Under the pieces are notes generated by a model that saw nothing but the letters and a program-made list of their open reading frames with translations, had not been told where the DNA came from and ran no database searches. Both the position numbers and the translations under genes were made by a program. From assembly GCA_023078555.1 (NCBI GenBank), contig CM041198.1, positions 8,913,836-8,977,835 of the forward strand: DNA of 64,000 bases, written 5' to 3'. Numbering within the stretch: the stretch's first letter is position 1; each line of letters begins with the position of its first letter. This DNA is from Ulva prolifera. Taxonomy: Eukaryota; Chlorophyta; Ulvophyceae; Ulvales; Ulvaceae. Below are positions 57,540 to 64,000 of the stretch, piece after piece.

Positions 57540-58228
57540 ATGGTTGATGATGGTGCGGGCGGGGCACTGCCTGAACCCCAGCAAGTAGCCTATCATCCAG
57601 TTACAGGAGTGCCAGAGGAGTTCCATGAATACCTGCACAAAGACAGTGAAGAGTACAAGAAACTAAAAGCGTTTAAGGGGTCAGAGGCCGATGTATCGGA
57701 CACCGCTGACAAAGTAGCATCTACTTCACTGGAGGTGCGAATGTGCTGTGAACGTGTCACATTCCGGGAAGCATAATCTCTGAGACGACTCCCTACAACA
57801 CGCACATCATGACACCCATCATACAAAACTCAAATTTTTATCACATTGCCGACGGAAAGTTGAGTTTGTAGGCAAGCAAGGTGGTCATAGACAAGCCTAC
57901 TAAGGGGAAACCAAAGAAGAAGCGTGAAAAAGAGATTGTCATTAGTCTGGCTACCAGACAACGCAAGAAAGCCATTACTTCTGTGGAAGGGTTGGATCTT
58001 TTCGGGGTGAAATTGTCCGATGCAGCCAAGGTATTTGGCAAGAAATTTGCATGTGGGTCGTCTGCTGTCACAAATCCGAGCCTCAGAGAACAAATCGACA
58101 TCCAAGGAGACGTTCAAGATCCCTTGCCAGAGCTCATCCTCAAGAACTATGGCGCGTCCCATGGCATAGATAAGAGTAGTATCGTGTTGATTGTTGACAA
58201 GCAAAGGATCAATTACGAGGACTACTGA
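57540..58228 (+). CDS. DENR: DENR-like translation re-initiation factor, zinc cysteines lost
   Basis: DENR pairs with MCTS1 on the 40S subunit to recycle and re-initiate. Two exons, 57540-57734 and 57872-58228, phase 0, 183 residues (human 198). The C-terminal SUI1/eIF1-like domain is clear: EIVISLATRQRKKAITSVEG, then FGVKLSDAAKVFGKKFACGSS, IDIQGDVQDPLPELI and a final VLIVDKQRINYED. The N-terminal motif that is YCPVC..PPEYCEY...C in the family reads YHPVTGVPEEFHEYLH here: all four metal-binding Cys are replaced (H, T, H and Y). The linker KGKPKKKREK is basic as usual. The SUI1 core is intact, so it is probably functional; whether it still binds zinc (two His) or pairs with MCTS1 as usual cannot be told. 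Confidence 0.85.
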
Positions 58229-58663
58229 ATTGAGTTTCTGAACAAGTCCATGTAGTGACCGGTCCTGGGGCGGTGCCTTACCAGGACACTATCTGGGTTT
58301 TTCGGTAGTGCGAGTTTTGTATCACGTCACATCCAACAAACTTGTGCTAACGCTCGATGAATGGCAGGGGCTCTGCTCGACCGATCACAACCCCAGGTGG
58401 TGGTGGGAATGACAGATGTTGCAGTTATGGCCTGGTATGATCCTGCGGGATCCAATGGCCACATATTTCAGTACCGTGAACGCATGGTTTGCAACGGGAT
58501 CCCTCATGACCACCCCAGCAAATGTCCAGCTACTTCACAATGTGCCACAGGAGCGGCCTCCTTCTGTGCCTTAGACATCACGCAGCAAGTCCCGAGTTAC
58601 CTATTCTGCGTGTGTGGGATGCAATGCTCAGTCACATCGCTTGCCATGTCCACAACCATGCTA

Positions 58664-61188
58664 TCAGTCCAGAAGATCTTGATGATCTGGCATCACCGCA
58701 TTCCCAAGCTTTGGCGGCAGCATGGCCTGCTGAATGATTCCCACGCGATGCTGCACTTCCTCGATCTGGTCAGCCATCAAGTCCCCCTGCTGTGCCGTGG
58801 CAGTGCACCTGCCCTCCAATTCCTTCATCGTAGTAATCGTGTTCTGCAGCACCTTGTCGCTCTGCAACCAGATCAAGTCCATAAAGTTCGAAAGCTGCCG
58901 TTTCATGTGGGCAAGGTGTTGGCGGACGATGTTTCAAAAGGGGCTTCCAAAGGCTACCGCCGTAATGAATCCTCTATGTAGTGGTACCGAAGGCAAAATG
59001 TGCAGAGCGAAGCGTGCCAAGCGCCGACACTTCAGGACTACTGCGTATGCATCTAGATACTTTGTCCACAGCACCATATCATGCTTTCAGATATGCAATG
59101 TCTTGGACCGAACACCAAGCATCACAACCTGCGCCGGTGATTGGTATACTCAATGCAGGACACAGAGAGCAGCGGTGATTGCCGCAGGTATGATGGTCTA
59201 AGCAGGGGCGGGCCTTCTCATGGTTTGAGTGAGACACGACCAACGCTCTCTCAATGATCTCGAGGTCTGATTCACGAGTCTTCTTGGTCTCAGCCACCGC
59301 ATCCTCGACCGTGAGAAGGCGCTCCAGAAGGTTCGAGCGAACTTTCTCCAGGTTTGCAGCTGCTTTGCCGACAGCAGCCTGCACTATCAGCGTCCAGAAA
59401 TGTCAAATCGCAGCAGATCTGATTGGCAGCACTTATGCAGCCATCAGATGAAGTGATACAACACCATAAGTGAGATGAGATGGATGTGTTCCATTGGGGC
59501 AGCACATAAAGCAACAGGACGTGGATGGAGACCCTGTCACACGTAAAATGTGTGAATGACAAATTCACAAGATTGTGACGACAGTTGAGACGTTGTGACG
59601 ACATAGGAAGCTCGGGGACCATTTCACGGCACCATGAATCTACACTTCGATCACCAGCATTATTATAAATATGTTATGATTATTGTTCATTTTGTCTGTA
59701 ACGTTCCATCAGTAGTGAAAGCATGGCAATATGAGCACCAAGGTCAGGCTCGCACTCCTATGTCTTGTTGCAGGGACTCTTGAATATCTTCAGCCCTTTT
59801 GCAGGCTTCACTAGCACATTCATCAAGCAACTTCTGGATCCGAGCGTGCTGTGATGAACATTTTTCCTCAAACGCTTTTGCTGCATCCTCTTTTTGCTGC
59901 AATCGCTCCTCCAGCTGCTGAGCACGCATGTCGGACGTTTGCTGCTGCGTAATCAGCTGCTGCTTCATGTTTGTTATTGATGTATGGAGCTCATCCACGC
60001 TGGTCCTACAGTCACACCTGTAATGTCAAGTGGCAAGCATGGCCGACAGCAAGGTGATGTTGCTCCCGCCATCCACCCCTGCCATAATATGAATGCACGA
60101 TGACAGCATCACAAGGCCGTCACACAAGGAAGAGGATACGCGGCAATGCTTCCTGATAGCGACAACATGCAGCAAGAGGGAGCATGTACACAACGATGCA
60201 TTGCAGGTGACGACCTGAGTCCTTAGTGTGACACTACAGGTGACTTGCATGGAGGCAATGCATACCTAGATGACACATTGCTTGCTTGGATGCTACGCTT
60301 CAGCTGCAGCTGAAGCTGTTGCACATCTTCCACCAACTGATCTTGCTGCTTTTGGTGTTCCTTCTGGATTTGCTTAATTTGTTTTGCTTCTTCTTGAGTG
60401 CTCCCGCGCAGAGCCTCATACGAATCTGTCAGCTGCGCAATGTCTCGCACTAGTGAAGCCAGCTGCTTCACCAACATGGCGTTGCCTTGCCTGTAGCTCT
60501 CTTTCAGGGATGCATGCTCGCTCGAGAGCTCGCCTGCTTCATTCTCTGCATCAGCCCGTGCATTTCTGCATGTTCAACCCAATTTGCCACCAGAGGATGT
60601 TGAGCATGCAGCTGCTCCGCCAGACGCTAGGTTTGTAAGTGCCTAGCGTGCAAAGTATTGTACAGCGTACTCCAGCAGTCTTTTGGTATCGTCTGCCATA
60701 TCAGCCATCTTGGCCGCTGTTGCATTGCTCAGGCTGCTAATTTCCGAGTAGATGTCCTCCTGGAAGCGTTGTAGTGCATCCTTATGCGCATTTCCCACCC
60801 CAGACACATGAGCTTTTGTTTCTCTGATACCGTCTGCTAATGCAGCTTCCATCTCTTCCTTCGCTTGCCTCAACTGACAGTCCGTGGCTTGGGTGGTGCA
60901 TAATTGCCTCTCACAAACATGGCGGATTCGTTCCTCTAGCTCACATATCCGCGTCCCTTGATTGGTACCTTCTTTGATAAACGCATCGGAAAGGGATGCT
61001 ACGCTATCGGATATCATGTGTACTTGGCTGTTCAGCTTTGCGATAGCATCGTACACCTCCGCGTCCTGCTGCAGCTTGCGCTCTGATTCTTCGCGAAGGA
61101 CACGGACTACCCTTCTGATCTCTTGAATTTCAGGTGTATCTGACAATGCCGATTTCAGCTTCAGAAAGCGGCCGTTCACAGGCGCCAT
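58664..61188 (-). CDS. Long coiled-coil protein, family not recognised
   Basis: Five phase-consistent exons: 60671-61188, 60266-60565, 59756-60005, 59241-59378, 58664-58894; 478 residues. Almost the whole chain is predicted heptad coiled coil, rich in Glu, Gln, Lys and Leu (for example EEAKQIKQIQKEHQKQQDQLVEDVQQLQLQL, given here only by its character; Gln-rich near 60300-60400). The N-terminus MAPVNGRFLKLKSALSD is non-coiled. It resembles structural filament proteins such as SF-assemblin-type or ciliary/centriolar coiled coils in general pattern only, not by motif. The last two exon junctions were picked by phase (cggcag|CTTTCG acceptor); the ATG is the first in frame. The gene is convergent with DENR. 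Confidence 0.6.
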
Positions 61189-62030
61189 ACTGACACAGTA
61201 CACGATTTGCTCTGGTAACGGCACCGCGCACAGCAGCCGAGCCTATCTAGATGATAGCCTAAACATGATACGTCAGCTGCCGCAGAAGGGTTTCATCTGG
61301 ATCTCATTGGCGAACATGCAACAGCGCGCTGTGCTGCAACAGTGACGATTGCAGAGATGGATAGATGGCGACCGGTGACCGCACTGTCAACGACAGCGCA
61401 CCCGGTCAGGCCATTCACATCTTCACAGCCACTTCAGGACACCCCGTTCGAGCCTGAAGCAAGAATGGCATGCAGTGGATGCAGGTCCATCTCCTGCAGG
61501 CCACAAAACTGCAGCGTAGCATACCGGCCTGGCAGCGGGGGACCCTAGACCATGTATGAAAGACACTGTGCCCGGGTCCGGCGCAAAAATTCTCCAGGCA
61601 CAACGGATCACAAGTTCAGACACGTGAGTGGAAACTTATGCAGCTGCACTCTGTCTCACTGTGCATGATCCTTACACGGGAGGTTGCAAGAGTGCATGGA
61701 GGCAGCAGCATCTATAAATCTGACAGAGCATGCAACAAGTCTGCCTACAACTCACAGAAACTGTGACAGTGATGGCACATGGAAGGCATGAATATTGCAC
61801 CAGGATGGGTGAGTCACATCTCATACACTGGGGGCGCGTTGCGGCTTGGCAAGTATGCCTCGGCCCACTGCAGCACGCCATCTCTCAGGCATGCAAGACT
61901 ACTTGTAAAACACACCGGTTGCGATGGAAACCAATTCAGTGACGTTGACCACACTAGATTAACATGGGCAGCTTCGTGGGCATGTTCACGGGCTAGGAAC
62001 CATGCTTCGTGCACATGGTCTCTTCTGCTG
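61189..62030. other. Intergenic, no feature seen
   Basis: Moderate GC, short overlapping frames only, no splice context or repeat recognised. It probably includes the promoter of the coiled-coil gene. Confidence 0.4.
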
Positions 62031-63440
62031 ATGTGTTACAAAGACGCAGTCGGAGAGGCCGGTAGCATTGCCAGGGCAACGAACAACCACGCCAACGCCA
62101 CCAGTGCATGCATGTGACAGCAGACGCCAGCCCACAACGAACCCGACCACGGCGCCCTAGCACAGCACAGCATAGCAGGCGCCCACGTTCACACACATGC
62201 ACAACTGAACCGGCTTGCCGACCTTGCTGCAGGTTCGGGCGCCGCCTCCCGGCGGCTGTTCTTGGAGAAGGCGATGCGCGACCTGTCCACGACGCAGTGC
62301 CGCGCGGTGGCTCGGCAGGTTCACGCCGCTGCCCCACTGATGGCTCGTCATGCGGGCAAGGCAGTTTTGACGGGGCTGGCAGTCCCGTCCGATGACCTCA
62401 CGCCGCTCACAGGCCACCCGGCCTGAGCGGCCCTGCGCACCCGCCCGGGCTGCGTGGTAGGCCGTCGCCGCTGCCAGTGCGCTCGTGGCCTCGTCCGCTT
62501 TGTTGTGGTGGCGGCTCAGGCGTGCTGCGTTTCGCTGGTGTCTTCCCTGTGCGCCTGTGTGTGGCCCGCCGTTGGGGCGCAGCCGGGTAGTTTGGGCGGG
62601 CTGGGCTGGACTTTGGGGGTTCTGGGTGTGGGTTTGCGGGCGGGCGGGGTGGTGGGCGAGGGCTGGGCTTGGGGGGTTGTGCTGGGGGGGGAGGGGGGGG
62701 GGGGGGCCTCCCCGGGCTGGGGGTTGTTGTTGCGGTCTCGCTGTTTGTTTGCTGGGCGGCCTTAGCTGCTTGTGTTTCCGGGGCTCGTGCGCCTGGCTGG
62801 TGGGCGGGGTTCGGGTGGGGGTGGGCGTGAGGGCGTGGGCGTGTGTGTGGCTGTGTGGCTGTGTCCGGCGCAGGTGCTGCCGTTGCGTGGGTGTTTTGGT
62901 GTGCGCTTTGTGTGGCTTGCTGCGTGGTGTGCGGTACCCCTGGTTCTTGCTTGCGGTGCTACCTGCCTCGCTTGCTTTGTCCTTGTAACACACACACATG
63001 CACACCCACTCAGCCCCACACCCACACTCTCGCAACCCCCCCCCCCCCCCCCTCCCCCAACCCACAAGCCCCACACACACGCAGCACCGGGCCCTCATCC
63101 AGAATGGCACCGCCGCCCGCACGGGCGCGGCGGCCCCAAGCTTGCAGCCCGGCCGCCACTGGCCCACCAACCAAGTCGCCGGGCCCTCCCCCCCCCCCCC
63201 CCCCCCCCCCCCCCACAGCCCTCGGAACCCCAAACCCCCCTCTCGCAGCCCCCTCCCACAATCAGGGCAGCCCCAGTGCGGCGCAGCAACCCCGGAGCGC
63301 CGTCACCGTTCAGGACGCCTGGGCCGGAGCACACCCAAGCCGCAGAACCCGCGCCGGCGCACCCAGGCCGCGCCCGGGTGTCCCACCAAGCCGCGGTAAT
63401 GGCAGCAAGTCGTCCGACAAGCGGCGGCCGGCAGAGTAGC
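62031..63440. repeat. GC-rich repeat region bounded by inverted copies e and f
   Basis: Copy e (+, 62031-62080): GTGTTACAAAGACGCAGTCG then GAGAGGCCGGTAGCATTGCC. Copy f (-, 62990-62941): TGTTACAAGGACAAAGCAAG then CGAGGCAGGTAGCACCGCAA. They face each other about 960 bases apart. Between and beyond lie G/T- and C/A-skewed runs with poly-G (62693-62706) and poly-C (63036-63052, 63188-63214). The segment 63128-63175 matches 15240-15285. The long open frames here (up to 358 codons) are compositional. Confidence 0.5.
62233..62426 (+). pseudogene. Exon-like open frame inside the repeat region
   Basis: A cttgctgcag acceptor at 62223-62232 is followed by 64 codons with high GC3 and ordinary protein character (LFLEKAMRDLSTTQCRAVAR, then QVHAAAPLMARHAGKAVL) to a TGA at 62424-62426. 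I could not find an upstream exon or a family. It may be the last exon of an unseen gene, a gene fragment captured by the repeat, or chance. Confidence 0.25.
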
Positions 63441-64000
63441 CGAACGTCGGGTCTAATCTTCTGCTGATGTGACCACATGGGACTTGTAGCTGAGGCTACA
63501 GGACGAAGCCGGGTTTCCTTCAGCGCTGTCCACCTGGCGGCGACCAGGTGGTCTCTACTGCGCCTGATTCCCCATCTGGGGAGCTGCATCAATGTTCAGG
63601 TCGTGCGCGGGTGCAGCGTGGCTTTGTGTGTGGGTTGAATGGGTGGGTGGCACCCACTGGGTGCTGCGGGCGGCGGGAGCTGCCGTGCATGGCACAGTGA
63701 GCACATGCTTACCACTGTGGACGCCTGTGCATGCGTGGCTGCTAGGCTACCGGCCAAGAGGGCCTTCTCTTCTGTAGCGCACGTGTTGCAACGACGGCGT
63801 CAGAGCGGCACGTAGCACTGCAAGCAATGATACAGCATGTGGATGTGGCGCATGTGGAGGTTGAGGCCCACCCACTGAGTGCGCGCGGAAGGTTCGATCA
63901 AGACAGAGCCCCCACAACAGCATCGCACCGGGGCTGTGTGCATGCGTGTGCATACATGCGTGTGCATACATGGGGCTGTGTGCATACATGTGCATACCAG
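63441..64000. other. Window end with short CATACATG/GTGTGCAT tandem repeat
   Basis: No gene supported. From about 63936 to the end the sequence is a degenerate tandem of TGTGTGCATACATGCG-like units, which makes minus-strand frames His/Met/Ala-rich. The repeat probably continues past the window. Confidence 0.6.

Noticed and set aside
62157-63233. 358-codon minus-strand open frame
   Set aside because: Pro/Thr/His-rich translation of a C/A- and poly-C-rich repeat; no start context, domain or splice site, and frames on the other strand are open too.

Overview
This is nuclear DNA of a eukaryote, most likely a flagellated green alga (Chlorophyta or close relative). The genes are intron-rich and introns start mostly with GTGCG and end with TGCAG. 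An intraflagellar-transport gene (IFT22) sits beside a plant-type GET3 and proteins that look plastid-targeted. Several genes have GC3 near saturation. Microsatellites, minisatellites and poly-C/poly-G runs lie inside introns. There are no operons, and I saw no rRNA, CRISPR array or intact tRNA. I built the gene models by joining open frames at splice sites that conserve phase and checking them against known family architecture; no search could be run.

Layout: 1.2-5.1 kb, an unrecognised Ser/Pro/Ala-rich basic protein (+). 5.6-6.4 kb, IFT22 (+). 6.8-12.8 kb, translation elongation factor eEF3 in ten exons (-). 12.8-17.1 kb, gene-poor, with (TA)n and two copies of a dispersed repeat. 17.1-21.2 kb, a GH13_18 sucrose-phosphorylase-like enzyme (+). 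21.2-23.8 kb, gene-poor with a SINE-like repeat. 23.8-30.4 kb, a voltage-gated, cyclic-nucleotide-binding-domain K+ channel in twelve exons (-). 30.4-33.0 kb, repeats. 33.0-34.0 kb, a small membrane protein resembling DUF3054 (-). 34.9-36.9 kb, a conserved plastid-type protein (+). 37.0-45.2 kb, a large armadillo-repeat protein with a U-box-N-terminal-like helical bundle (-).

From 45.9 kb: an ATAD5/ELG1-type PCNA unloader (+, to 51.1), a small protein with a possible BCL7-like N-terminus and an FG-rich tail (+, to 52.9), a C20orf27/ADISSP-family protein (+, 54.7-55.3), GET3 (-, 55.4-57.1), DENR (+, 57.5-58.2) and a coiled-coil protein (-, 58.7-61.2). The last 3 kb are a GC-rich repeat region.

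The genes do not form one pathway. Themes are translation (eEF3, DENR), tail-anchored protein targeting (GET3), cilia (IFT22, perhaps the coiled-coil protein), replication (ATAD5), ion transport and carbohydrate metabolism. The most notable observations are: a bacterial-type sucrose phosphorylase fully embedded in alga-style introns; a complete eEF3 outside fungi; a DENR lacking all four zinc cysteines; a dispersed repeat found in inverted pairs; introns whose 5' ends run into long poly-C tracts; and an apparent double frame switch in the first gene.
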